From an uncultured SAR86 cluster bacterium (lineage in GTDB: Bacteria; Pseudomonadota; Gammaproteobacteria; Magnimaribacterales; D2472): DNA of 34,742 nucleotides. A model generated the notes under the pieces. The model was not told the origin of the DNA, did no database searches, and was given only the letters and a program-made list of their open reading frames with translations. The translations under genes and the position numbers were made by a program. Every line of letters begins with the position of its first letter. The stretch's first letter is position 1. Below are positions 1 to 8,363 of the stretch, piece after piece. Location of the stretch: positions 1 to 34,742 of the forward strand of contig CACHWY010000007.1 in NCBI GenBank assembly GCA_902583575.1. The letters run 5' to 3'.

Positions 1-70
1 TTCATATATAATAGTCACAATAATTTTATCGGTCATAGCAACATATATAGGAGCATTAGTATCTAGATAA
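1..70 (+). CDS. crcB: C-terminal end of a small membrane protein, probably fluoride channel CrcB (partial)
   Basis: The frame beginning at base 2 is open to a TAA at 68-70 and reads as about 22 residues: a hydrophobic helix rich in Ile, Val and Ala, ending in Leu-Val-Ser-Arg. The stop overlaps the serS start as TAATG. CrcB/Fluc proteins export fluoride and end in such a helix with a short basic tail, and crcB lies directly upstream of serS in several gammaproteobacteria, such as pseudomonads. The position is therefore the main argument; the visible sequence is too short for a family assignment on its own. It could be any small membrane protein. Confidence 0.42.
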   Translation, partial: SYIIVTIILSVIATYIGALVSR

Positions 71-1317
71 TGTTAGATATAAGAAAATTAAGAGATAATT
101 TTGAAGAAGTTAAGGTAGCTCTAAAAAAGCGTAGTTTTGATATAGATCAAGAAAAGTTCCAATCTTTAGATAAAAAAAGAAAGGTTCTTCAAGTAGATGT
201 TGAAAATCTTCAAGCTGATAAAAATAAACTTTCTTCAGAATTTGGAAAACTTAAATCAGCAGGAGAAAGCACTGATTCATTAAAAGAGACTATAGACAAA
301 AAAACTCTTGAGCTAAATGAGAAAGATAGTGAGCTTAAAATTATTTTAGATAAAATTGAAAGTTTCTTATTAAGAATACCAAACATTCCAGATGATTCTG
401 TTCCTGAGGGTAAAAATGAAGAAGATAATGTAGTTGTTAGCACTCATGGTTCAATAGATTCTACAAATACACTTGATCACTTAGAAATAACTGGATTGAT
501 AGATGTTGATTTAGCAGTAAAGCTTGCTGGAGCTCGTTTTTCAGTTTTAAAGGGTGACTTAGCAAAACTTCAAAGAGCTTTGATTACATTTATGTTAGAT
601 AATGCAACGAGCCATGGCTATGAAGAATATTATCTTCCCTTTATGGCGAATAGGAATTCATTAATTGGAACAGGACAATTACCTAAGTTTGAAGAAGATC
701 TTTTTAAGACTTATGATAAATTATATTTGATACCTACAGCTGAAGTCCCATTAACAAACTTATTTAGAAATGAATTTGTTAATGAAGACGAACTTCCAAT
801 AAAAGTTACATCACATACTCCATGTTTTAGGTCTGAGGCTGGCAGTTATGGAAAAGATACTCGTGGACTTATGAGGCAACATCAATTTGAAAAAATTGAG
901 CTTCTTCAAGTTACTCATCCTGACAATTCTATGAAATGTTTAGATGAATTATTAGCTAACGCATGTGAGATTCTTAATAAATTAGAACTTCCGTATCAGG
1001 TCGTAGAGTTATGTACTGGTGATTTAGGTTTTTCATCCTGCAAAACTTTTGATATTGAGGTATGGATGCCTAGCCAAAATAGATATAGAGAAATTTCATC
1101 TTGTTCTAATTTCTCAGATTTTCAAGCAAGAAGAGCAAATATTAAATTTAAAAATAAAGAAGGAACTCATTTTGCTCATACTATTAATGGATCAGGTCTT
1201 GCTGTAGGAAGAACCCTTATTGCTCTTATAGAAAACAATTATAATGGGACTGACTCAATTAAAATTCCAAGTAGTTTACAGGAATATTTTGGCTCGGATA
1301 CACTTAAGACCAGTTGA
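70..1317 (+). CDS. serS: Seryl-tRNA synthetase
   Basis: Charges tRNA-Ser (and tRNA-Sec where present) with serine in the cytoplasm. The 415-residue length is normal for bacterial SerRS. Residues 1 to about 100 form the charged coiled-coil arm that grips the long variable arm of tRNA-Ser. The class II catalytic core follows: the TAE serine-binding motif at 223-225, motif 2 beginning at Arg254 (FRSEAGSYGKDTRGL) with the helix after it (RQHQFEKIEL), and motif 3 near the C terminus (GSGLAVGRTLIALIENN). The ATG overlaps the upstream stop as TAATG, so translation is probably coupled; an AGGAG at 50-54 is too far away to serve as its ribosome site. The next gene overlaps the serS stop by four bases. 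A tRNA-Ser gene lies in the same window near 30.8 kb. Confidence 0.98.
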   Translation: MLDIRKLRDNFEEVKVALKKRSFDIDQEKFQSLDKKRKVLQVDVENLQADKNKLSSEFGKLKSAGESTDSLKETIDKKTLELNEKDSELKIILDKIESFLLRIPNIPDDSVPEGKNEEDNVVVSTHGSIDSTNTLDHLEITGLIDVDLAVKLAGARFSVLKGDLAKLQRALITFMLDNATSHGYEEYYLPFMANRNSLIGTGQLPKFEEDLFKTYDKLYLIPTAEVPLTNLFRNEFVNEDELPIKVTSHTPCFRSEAGSYGKDTRGLMRQHQFEKIELLQVTHPDNSMKCLDELLANACEILNKLELPYQVVELCTGDLGFSSCKTFDIEVWMPSQNRYREISSCSNFSDFQARRANIKFKNKEGTHFAHTINGSGLAVGRTLIALIENNYNGTDSIKIPSSLQEYFGSDTLKTS

Positions 1318-2279
1318 TACACAATACATTAGTTAAGATATTTTTTTTATTTTGTTTTAGTTTTAATATAGTTAAAGCTGATTCTATAAAGTTTGGCCTT
1401 GGATCATGTCTTGATCAAGATTACCCACAGCCTATTTGGCAATCAATTCAAAATGAAGATTTTAATTATTTTATTTTTCTTGGTGACAACGTCTATGGAG
1501 ACGTACCAAGTGGATCACTAAGAAAAATGAGACGTGCTTATCAAAAGCAAAAATCAATTCTTCCAGATTTTTTAGATGAGATAAATATTTTGTCAATATG
1601 GGATGATCATGATTATGGTATTAATGATGGCGGCTCTGACTATAGAAACAAAAAACGATCACAAAAAATGTTTCTAGATTTTTGGGAAATACCCAAAGAT
1701 GATCTTAGGCATAAACGAGAAGGGATATATTTCTCTAAAGAAGAAATATTTTTTAACAAAAAATTTAAACTTATTTTTCTCGATACAAGATACTTTAGGT
1801 CAGATTTAAAGGGTAGGAAAGGTAGATATGCCAAGAACAAGGATCCTAATGCAACAATTCTTGGAGTTGAACAATGGAAATGGTTTCAAGATCAAATAAA
1901 TAAAGATTTTGATTTTTTGATGATTTTTAGTTCTATACAAATTATTCCTCAAGATCATGGTTTTGAAAAATGGGATAATTTCCCAAAAGAAAGAGATAAG
2001 ATTCTTAATATAATCAAAAAATATAAAGATAAAACAATATTATTTTCTGGAGATAGACATCGAAGTGGTATTTATAAAAAAGATGGAATAATAGAGGTTA
2101 CAGCATCCTCAATGAATAAACCAGGATCAACTTTTTTTGAAAACGACAAATACTTAATTGGAAAAACATACCCTCAAGTAAATTATAGTATTCTAGAAAT
2201 ATTTCAAAAAAGTATAAATATTACGATTAAAGATGAATCTGGTAAGGTTTTGAACTCTATAAACCTTAATGTTGATTAA
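1314..2279 (+). CDS. Secreted PhoD-like metallophosphoesterase (alkaline phosphatase D family)
   Basis: Probable exported phosphatase or phosphodiesterase of 321 residues. The first ~22 residues are a signal peptide (hydrophobic FFLFCFSF stretch, cleavage near VKA-DS). The mature protein starts with FGLGSC, then has the metal-binding blocks of the PhoD family: FLGDNVYGD, SIWDDHDYGIND, FLDTRYFR and FSGDRHRSG. These supply the Asp, Asn and His ligands for the metal centre. Canonical PhoD enzymes are longer, so this belongs to the short PhoD-like group; phosphate esters or diesters are the expected substrates, but specificity cannot be read. The start is TTG and overlaps the serS TGA (TTGA), which suggests translational coupling. 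No ATG is available before the signal peptide, so TTG is the best choice. Confidence 0.85.
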   Translation: MIHNTLVKIFFLFCFSFNIVKADSIKFGLGSCLDQDYPQPIWQSIQNEDFNYFIFLGDNVYGDVPSGSLRKMRRAYQKQKSILPDFLDEINILSIWDDHDYGINDGGSDYRNKKRSQKMFLDFWEIPKDDLRHKREGIYFSKEEIFFNKKFKLIFLDTRYFRSDLKGRKGRYAKNKDPNATILGVEQWKWFQDQINKDFDFLMIFSSIQIIPQDHGFEKWDNFPKERDKILNIIKKYKDKTILFSGDRHRSGIYKKDGIIEVTASSMNKPGSTFFENDKYLIGKTYPQVNYSILEIFQKSINITIKDESGKVLNSINLNVD

Positions 2280-2307
2280 AATTTTACAAAATTTTACTAA
2301 ATTGTAA

Positions 2308-2336
2308 TTGTTCTTTATAAAATTTTAAGATAAATT
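2308..2336 (+). promoter_or_regulatory. Candidate sigma70-type promoter for the Oar-like TBDR
   Basis: TTGTTC at 2308-2313 and TAAATT at 2331-2336 are separated by 17 bases and lie 38 bases upstream of the preferred ATG. The gap between the PhoD-like gene and the receptor is almost pure A and T, so chance matches are likely. Confidence 0.35.
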
Positions 2337-2361
2337 ATATATATATTAATTTTTCACATTC

Positions 2362-2366
2362 AGGGG
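2362..2366 (+). promoter_or_regulatory. Shine-Dalgarno AGGGG that sets the TBDR start
   Basis: AGGGG ends eight bases before the ATG at 2375. A GTG at 2366 in the same frame overlaps this site and is therefore unlikely to be the start. Confidence 0.65.
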
Positions 2367-2374
2367 TGTGTAAT

Positions 2375-5300
2375 ATGATTCGCAACTTTTTTAAATTATC
2401 TTTATTATCATTACTAATTTCACCAATAATTTTAGCCCAAGAACTAACATCAGATATTACTGGATCAGTGACTTCTGCTAATGGTTCAGTTAGTGGTGCT
2501 CAGGTTGAAATTACGTATGAACCAACTAATACCGTAGTAACTAGAATTACTGATTCTTCAGGTAAATATTTTGCTGGTGGTTTAAGGCCGGGTGGACCGT
2601 ATACAGTTAAAGTTACTGCAGCTGGATTAAATTCAGATCAAGTGTCAGCCAGTTTAACGGTTGGTGAAACTTCAAGAATATCATTTGTATTAAATTCAGC
2701 ATCGGCTGTTGATGATGTTGTAGTTACTGCACAAAGAATAGCGGCAGATGATGGAATTGGTTATTCGTCCACTATTGACGCTCAAACTATCCAAGAAACT
2801 CCTTCTATAACAAGAGATATAAAAGATTTAATTAAATTAAATCCATTAGTATCTTTAGATGATGCTGAAGATGATTATGCAAGTATCTCAATTGGTGGAG
2901 CTCACCCTAGAAGTAATGATATTAAGGTAGATGGTGTTTCATTTAATGATGATTTTGGATTAAATGATAATGGTTATCCTTCACAAAGAAGTCCAATCAA
3001 TCTTGATGCGATAGAACAAATGTCTGTAAAAGTTGCACCAGCATCAGTTGAATATTCTAATTTTAGAGGTGGTGTGATTGAATTTGTTACCAAAGGTGGT
3101 ACAAATGAATTTGAGGGTAGCGTAGGTTACTATGATAGAGGTGATTCATTTTATGGAGATAAAATTGAAGGTAAAAAATATACTTTTGATAAAGAAGATA
3201 CAGCAGAAAGTTTCACTTTCGGCGGACCAATTATCAAAGATAAAGCTTTCTTTTATGTAACTTATGAAGACACATTAGTAACAAACCCTGTTTTATATGG
3301 TCCAGCAGGTTCTGGAGCAGCTAATGAACAATCTATTACACAAGCTCAAGTTGATAATATTAGAAATATTACAAAAACTAAGTACGGATGGGATCCTTTA
3401 GGTGTAGCATCAACTACAGAGTCTAAACAAGAAAATACCTCTGTAAGAATAGATTATATAGTTAATGAAAACCATCGATTAACTTATAACTATAAGCTTA
3501 CTGAAGGTGACAGATTAAGAGCATCTGGAAGTAACTCAAGTTTTTACTTTGAATCAGCTTCATACTTTAAAGGCGAAGAAACAGATACTTCAAGTATTTT
3601 ATTAGTTTCAGATTGGGCAGATAATTTGATTTCAGAGATTTACTGGTCAAATAAATCTACTGATACCAGTCAAGAATCCCCAGCAGGTCAAGATGTACCT
3701 AATTTTTATATCGACGATGCATATGGTATGCGAGTTTATCTTGGTGCTGATATCTATAGAAGTGCTAATAAATTAGCAACTGAAACAGATTTCTTTAAAG
3801 GAAAGTTAACTTACTACACTGGCGATCATAAGATTACTGCAGGTTATGAACAAACTTCCTATGATATTTATAATGTATTTATAGTTGCACAAGATGGCTC
3901 ATGGGAATTTGATACGTTAGCAGATTATGAAGCTGGTGTTGCAAGCAGTTTCTTTGCTAACAATGCAAAAACTGGGACAGTTGAAGATGCAGCTGCTGCT
4001 TTTGAGTATGGATTAACATCTTTCTATTTAATGGATGAGTATGCTTATTCAGATAGATTAAGTCTTACAGCAGGTATTAGATATGATGAGTATGATTCAG
4101 ATGATGATCCGGCTAAAAATGCTGCTTTTGAATCAACATACGGATTTGCGAATGCAGGTATTGCTGGTACAGATCTTTTAAATATTAGGCTTGGCATGGA
4201 TTTAGTTATTGATGAAGTTAGTGATATAAATGTTACTTATGGTACTTACTCAGCAAAACTTCCAGCAGTTTGGATATCAAATGCATATACCAATGATGGA
4301 GTAAGAGTTTCTGCATATAGTAGTTCTAATGCAGCAGCAGGATGTGATCCGCTTACATCTGCAGGGTCTGGATTACCAGCATGTGTTCAGGACGCAATTA
4401 AGAATGCTCCATTAACTGATTCTAAGATTGACTTCATAGCGCCTAGCTTTGAATGGCCGGATTCAAGAATCTTAAATATTACTTATGAGAGAGATCTTCC
4501 TCGTGATATGGATATGACAGTAACTTATTTAAAATCTAAACAAGAAGAGGCTTTATATAAAGTTATAGATACTGGTTATCCATTAAATGGAGATATTCCA
4601 ACAGTTCCAACAGAAGTTGCGCCAGATGGAAGACCTATTTATAACATGACAGGAAGAAGAACATATAAAGCAGGTTTATATAATGACTGTTGTGGTGAAA
4701 GAGAAGTTATTTCCGCAACTTTAAATAAATCATTTAGAGATGGTGATACTGTAGTTTCTTTAAGTTACACAGGACAAGATAGTACTGACTTAAATGGTAT
4801 GACTTCTTCAACATCTAACTCTAACTATGGTAAGACAGGAGCTATTGACTTTAATAATAGAAGACCAATGACATCTGTTTATGAGACTGAGCATAGAGTT
4901 CTCGCAACACTGAGATCTAAGCATTATTTCTTTGGTGCTGATAAGCCAACAACTTTCACATTAATTTATGAAAGAAAATCAGGACTTCCAGCATATCCTA
5001 CATTTGATACATTTACAGGATGGACAGGAGATTACAAAACAAAAGCGTTTGGTTATGACTATAATTTAAATGATGACAGCTCATCAATGCTTTATATTCC
5101 AACCAGAAATGATCCAAAAGTATGTTATTCATATAAATGTTATACAGAAGGATCAGCTGATGCTATCGCAAGAGAGAAGGCTGTATTAGATCTTTTATAT
5201 GGGGTATTTGGTCTAGAAGGCAAAGCTGGACAAATTGCTGATAGAGGGTCAATGACATTCCCATCACAAACGTCATTAGACTTTAAAGTTACCCAGATAT

Positions 5301-5566
5301 TGCCTGGTTTTAGAGCTGATGATGAATTTATAATCACACTTGGTATTGAGAATCTACTCAACCTAATTGATGACGATAAGGGAGTTGTGAGATATGGGTA
5401 TTACTCAGGAAGAATTCCAGTAATTGATTTAAGGATTGTTGATGGAGATAAATATGACTATAGCAGAAATGCATATAGATATAATTTTGATAATCCATAC
5501 AATATGAGTCTTTCTGCAACACAAAGTGTATGGAGAGCTCAATTAGGATTTAAGTATAATTTCTAA
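2375..5566 (+). CDS. Oar-like TonB-dependent receptor with N-terminal carboxypeptidase-regulatory domain
   Basis: Outer-membrane active transporter, about 1063 residues from the ATG at 2375. It has a signal peptide ending near ILAQ, then a carboxypeptidase-regulatory-like beta-sandwich (about residues 22-100; ITGSVTSANGSVSGAQVEIT, SGKYFAGGLRPGGPYTVKV), a TonB-box-like VDDVVVTAQR, the plug (NDIKVDGVSFNDDFGL, RGGVIEFVTKGGTNEFEGS), and a long beta-barrel ending in a terminal aromatic strand (QLGFKYNF). This is the Oar/SusC-like plan, and Oar-type receptors can move proteins or large ligands. Cysteines cluster in pairs in presumed loops (an adjacent CC, and CYSYKCY). It is followed by an intrinsic terminator and then an oxygenase gene. 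The ligand is unknown. Confidence 0.9.
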   Translation: MIRNFFKLSLLSLLISPIILAQELTSDITGSVTSANGSVSGAQVEITYEPTNTVVTRITDSSGKYFAGGLRPGGPYTVKVTAAGLNSDQVSASLTVGETSRISFVLNSASAVDDVVVTAQRIAADDGIGYSSTIDAQTIQETPSITRDIKDLIKLNPLVSLDDAEDDYASISIGGAHPRSNDIKVDGVSFNDDFGLNDNGYPSQRSPINLDAIEQMSVKVAPASVEYSNFRGGVIEFVTKGGTNEFEGSVGYYDRGDSFYGDKIEGKKYTFDKEDTAESFTFGGPIIKDKAFFYVTYEDTLVTNPVLYGPAGSGAANEQSITQAQVDNIRNITKTKYGWDPLGVASTTESKQENTSVRIDYIVNENHRLTYNYKLTEGDRLRASGSNSSFYFESASYFKGEETDTSSILLVSDWADNLISEIYWSNKSTDTSQESPAGQDVPNFYIDDAYGMRVYLGADIYRSANKLATETDFFKGKLTYYTGDHKITAGYEQTSYDIYNVFIVAQDGSWEFDTLADYEAGVASSFFANNAKTGTVEDAAAAFEYGLTSFYLMDEYAYSDRLSLTAGIRYDEYDSDDDPAKNAAFESTYGFANAGIAGTDLLNIRLGMDLVIDEVSDINVTYGTYSAKLPAVWISNAYTNDGVRVSAYSSSNAAAGCDPLTSAGSGLPACVQDAIKNAPLTDSKIDFIAPSFEWPDSRILNITYERDLPRDMDMTVTYLKSKQEEALYKVIDTGYPLNGDIPTVPTEVAPDGRPIYNMTGRRTYKAGLYNDCCGEREVISATLNKSFRDGDTVVSLSYTGQDSTDLNGMTSSTSNSNYGKTGAIDFNNRRPMTSVYETEHRVLATLRSKHYFFGADKPTTFTLIYERKSGLPAYPTFDTFTGWTGDYKTKAFGYDYNLNDDSSSMLYIPTRNDPKVCYSYKCYTEGSADAIAREKAVLDLLYGVFGLEGKAGQIADRGSMTFPSQTSLDFKVTQILPGFRADDEFIITLGIENLLNLIDDDKGVVRYGYYSGRIPVIDLRIVDGDKYDYSRNAYRYNFDNPYNMSLSATQSVWRAQLGFKYNF

Positions 5567-5585
5567 TCATACTTAGATATAATTC

Positions 5586-5612
5586 AAAGGCGGTTTTATA
5601 CCGCCTTTTTTT
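5586..5612 (+). terminator. Rho-independent terminator after the Oar-like TBDR
   Basis: AAAGGCGG at 5586-5593 pairs perfectly with CCGCCTTT at 5601-5608 around the 7-base loop TTTTATA, and a run of seven T follows. The next gene's ATG is only three bases beyond the T run, so the terminator also forms the leader of the oxygenase gene. Confidence 0.88.
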
Positions 5613-5615
5613 ATT

Positions 5616-6519
5616 ATGAGTGATTTAATACCTGAATTATCATTTAAGGACATCGAAAAAGGTGATTCGTTTTCAATAAATGTATTAAATAAAGCATTAT
5701 CAGATCATGGTTTTTTTTCAATTACTAACCATGGGTTATCCAAAGATCTTATTAATAATTGTTACAAATCTTCAAAAGATTTTTTTTAATTTAGATTTTG
5801 AAACTAAAAATACATACAGTTCAGTTGGATCAAAAGGTGCAAGAGGCTATACACCAAAAGGAATAGAGACTGCAGTTGGAGAGAAGATAGCAGATCAAAA
5901 AGAGTTTTGGCATCATGGGCCAATAGTGGATGAAACTTATGACGACAAAATTCCTAAAAACATAAATATCAAAGAAGTAGAAGGTTTCAACATGCATTTT
6001 GATGAGTTATATACAGAACTTCATCAAATTGGTATAAGAGTTCTGAAAGTAATTGCATTGTCATTAGGCCTTGATGATAATTATTTTGATCATTGGGTTG
6101 AAAAAGGTAATTCGCTTTTAAGATCTATCCATTACCCTCCAGTAGATTCTCAATCTAATCCTCATAGAGCAAGAGCTCACGAAGATATAAATTTAATAAC
6201 ATTGCTTATTGGAGCTGAAGAGGGCGGGTTAGAAGTTTTAAATAAAGATGGGTCATGGATAAAAGTTGCACCAAGTTCTGATGCAATAGTATGTAACATA
6301 GGTGATATGATGCAATTAGTGACTGATAAAAAACTCAAAAGTACAACTCATAGAGTTATTCAAGATAAACAAACAGAATCTAAGCCTAGGTATAGCATCC
6401 CATTTTTTCTACATCCTGCTCCATCAATAATATTGAAATCAGTTTTTAATGAAGATGACAAAGGAATACTAGCAGATGATTTTTTAGACCAGAGATTAAA
6501 AGAAATCAAGCTTTATTAA
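5616..6519 (+). CDS. 2-oxoglutarate/Fe(II) oxygenase, isopenicillin N synthase-like (frameshifted)
   Basis: Oxidises a small molecule with Fe(II), O2 and 2-oxoglutarate. The gene is in two frames. ATG 5616 opens a frame that encodes the family's N-terminal domain, including HGFFSITNHG, but meets TAA at 5787-5789. The downstream part (a frame open from 5707) carries the rest, continuing as FFNLDFETKN. Removing one T from the run at 5780-5787 joins them into 300 residues. In that numbering the iron ligands are His188, Asp190 (AHEDINLITLL) and His245 (STTHRV), and the 2-oxoglutarate site is Arg258-x-Ser260 (RYSIPFF). The next gene, a nucleoside transporter, follows after three bases. Either the T run is miscounted, the gene is newly broken, or polymerase/ribosome slippage restores it. 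The exact substrate is unknown. Confidence 0.85.
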
Positions 6520-6522
6520 CAT

Positions 6523-7773
6523 ATGGACATACTTTCAATAACTCAAATAATAATAGGTTTTATAGGGCTGATTATTATTGCAATACCATTTTCTGAAAAC
6601 TTTAAAATAATTAATTTTAAATATATTGTTTATGGAATCCTTGCTCAAATTGTTTTAGCAGCAATTCTTTTAAAAATTCCAATTGTTATTACTGCTTTTG
6701 AATTATTAGGTAATGGAGTAATTATTTTACAAGAAGCAACTATGGAAGGCGCTAGTTTTGTATTTGGCTATCCTCCAACTGACTTAGATACGCCATATAG
6801 GTCTTTGTTAGAAACTTTTGCTTTTGGAGTCTTGCCTTACATAATTGTTATGGCATGTGTTTCAGCTATCTTGTGGTATTGGGGCATACTTCCTTTCATT
6901 GTTAATTTAATTTCTCAAGCATGTCAAAAGCTATTTAATATTGGAGGTCCTGTTGGTTTGGGAGCAGCTGCAAACGTTTTTGTTGGTCAGGTTGAAGCCC
7001 CATTATTAATTAGACCTTATGTTAGTAATTTGTCTAATAAAGAATTACTAATACTAATGACAGCAGGAATGGCTACTGTTGCTGGGTCAGTTATGGTTGC
7101 ATTAATAAGCATTCTAGATACTGCTTTTGCAGATGAAAATTTAATACAACACTTTATAACAGCATCTGTTTTGTCTGTACCAGCAGCAATAATGTATGCA
7201 AATATCATGATTCCATCAAATTCAATAACAGATTTTAATGAAAATAAGATTCCTAAAGTTTATAAAAGCACTATGGATGCGGTGACAAGAGGCTCTTCTG
7301 ATGGAGCTAGTATTGCCGTTAGTGTAGGCACAATACTTATAGCAGTAATAGCATTGGTATATATTGTTAACTCAATTTTAGGTGTAATTTCATACCAATT
7401 TGGATTTGATCTATCTATAGAAATTATTTTAGGATATATTTTTGCTCCTATAGCATGGCTTATGGGTATACCATGGAACGAAGCTGTCATTGCAGGAGAA
7501 TTGCTAGGTATTAAGACAACACTAAATGAATTTGTTGCCTATCCAGGACTAGCTTCTCTAGAAAATGGTGAGTTATCAGATAAATCTAAACTAATAACTT
7601 TTTATAGCCTATGCGGCTTTGCAAACTTTTCTTCAGTTGGAATATTAATTTCTGGTATAACAGCGATGGCACCAGAGAGAAAGGATGATTTAATTAATGT
7701 TTCATTTAAGGCCTTAGTTGGAGCAACATTGGCTTCCTGTATGACAGGATTGATAGTAGGCCTGTTTATTTAA
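6523..7773 (+). CDS. Concentrative nucleoside transporter (CNT/NupC family)
   Basis: Inner-membrane symporter that imports nucleosides with Na+ or H+. It has 416 residues, the normal CNT length, with about ten hydrophobic segments. The diagnostic CNT block is at about 146-166 (GLGAAANVFVGQVEAPLLIRPY region), where Gln156 and Glu158 of GQxEAP contact the nucleoside; a second signature near the C terminus reads YSLCGFANFSSVGILISGI. It starts three bases after the oxygenase gene and is likely in the same transcript. Its stop codon overlaps the stop of the convergent tspO gene in a TTAA. Whether it uses Na+ or H+ cannot be decided by eye. Confidence 0.93.
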   Translation: MDILSITQIIIGFIGLIIIAIPFSENFKIINFKYIVYGILAQIVLAAILLKIPIVITAFELLGNGVIILQEATMEGASFVFGYPPTDLDTPYRSLLETFAFGVLPYIIVMACVSAILWYWGILPFIVNLISQACQKLFNIGGPVGLGAAANVFVGQVEAPLLIRPYVSNLSNKELLILMTAGMATVAGSVMVALISILDTAFADENLIQHFITASVLSVPAAIMYANIMIPSNSITDFNENKIPKVYKSTMDAVTRGSSDGASIAVSVGTILIAVIALVYIVNSILGVISYQFGFDLSIEIILGYIFAPIAWLMGIPWNEAVIAGELLGIKTTLNEFVAYPGLASLENGELSDKSKLITFYSLCGFANFSSVGILISGITAMAPERKDDLINVSFKALVGATLASCMTGLIVGLFI

Positions 7774-8216
7774 TTATTTATTACAATAAATAAGTTTAAA
7801 TAAGAAGCAAAAAACAACCATACAATATATGGTGCATATAAAAATGCAGCAAATTTATCTTGTTTTAACAGAATTAATAATATTTTTATATTAATAAATA
7901 TCAATAACCATATATCAAATAGTGATATTAGCGGTAAGTGAAAAGAAAAAAATAACCATGACCATATTGCATTAAAAAATAATTGGACATAAAAGAGATT
8001 CTTAATTGTGTTGTATGTTCTCCAAATTGTTATTCCCATTAATAAATATAATATTGGCCAAACAATTCCAAATACGTATCCAGGAGGGTTTAAATCAGAT
8101 TTAACAAGACCTTGATACCATGAATCAGTCCCTGTATTTGATGACGCAAGACTGCCTACAATAAGTGTTAAAAGAACTAAACTAATAGCATTGATCTTTG
8201 GATCAACCTTAAGCAT
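7770..8216 (-). CDS. tspO: TspO/MBR family tryptophan-rich membrane protein
   Basis: Five-helix membrane protein, 148 residues, the normal TspO length. The family signature is clear: WYQGLVKSDLNPPGYVFGIVWPILYLLMG near residues 33-62, then aromatic-rich helices (WSWLFFSFHLPL) and a last helix with IVWLFFASYLNLF. TspO proteins bind porphyrins and cholesterol-like ligands and act in stress or light-linked regulation in several bacteria. Its ATG overlaps the stop of the 47-residue gene upstream (TAATG), so it is the last gene of a three-gene minus-strand operon led by a KAS III-like enzyme. The last part is unusually rich in Phe and Asn and ends VINN. Confidence 0.9.
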   Translation of the reverse strand: MLKVDPKINAISLVLLTLIVGSLASSNTGTDSWYQGLVKSDLNPPGYVFGIVWPILYLLMGITIWRTYNTIKNLFYVQLFFNAIWSWLFFSFHLPLISLFDIWLLIFINIKILLILLKQDKFAAFLYAPYIVWLFFASYLNLFIVINN

Positions 8217-8359
8217 TATCTTTTTCTAAAGAATCTACTGATTGTTTCTGAGATATTACCAAAAAGATTTGATCCTTTAGGCCTAGCTTCAATGTATATA
8301 TAAAAACTAACAAAAACTAATGAAATTATAAAAACCCAGACTGCGTCATATTCACCCAT
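8216..8359 (-). CDS. 47-residue single-pass membrane peptide, unknown function
   Basis: A short frame from ATG (minus strand, 8359) to TAA. The product begins MGEYDAVWVFIISLVFVSFY, has one transmembrane helix at about residues 7-23, then a basic cytoplasmic-looking tail that ends RFFRKR. It begins four bases after the KAS III-like gene, with an AGGG about nine bases before the ATG, and its stop overlaps the tspO start as TAATG. The tight fit on both sides supports a real gene. No family is recognised. Its position suggests that it assists TspO or the condensing enzyme at the membrane, but this is inference. Confidence 0.68.
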   Translation of the reverse strand: MGEYDAVWVFIISLVFVSFYIYIEARPKGSNLFGNISETISRFFRKR

Positions 8360-8363
8360 ATTT

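Noticed and set aside
210-443. Minus-strand open frame opposite the serS coiled coil
   Set aside because: It lies fully within serS, has a low-complexity Ser/Leu product and no family features; a shadow frame.
5140-5361. Minus-strand frame opposite the end of the Oar-like receptor
   Set aside because: Fully opposite a strongly supported coding sequence, with no motif and no room for its own signals.
5707-5790. ATG 5707 as the true start of a 270-residue oxygenase
   Set aside because: The first ~26 residues do not resemble the family, while the other frame from 5616 encodes the expected HGFF...NHG block; a frameshift explains both.
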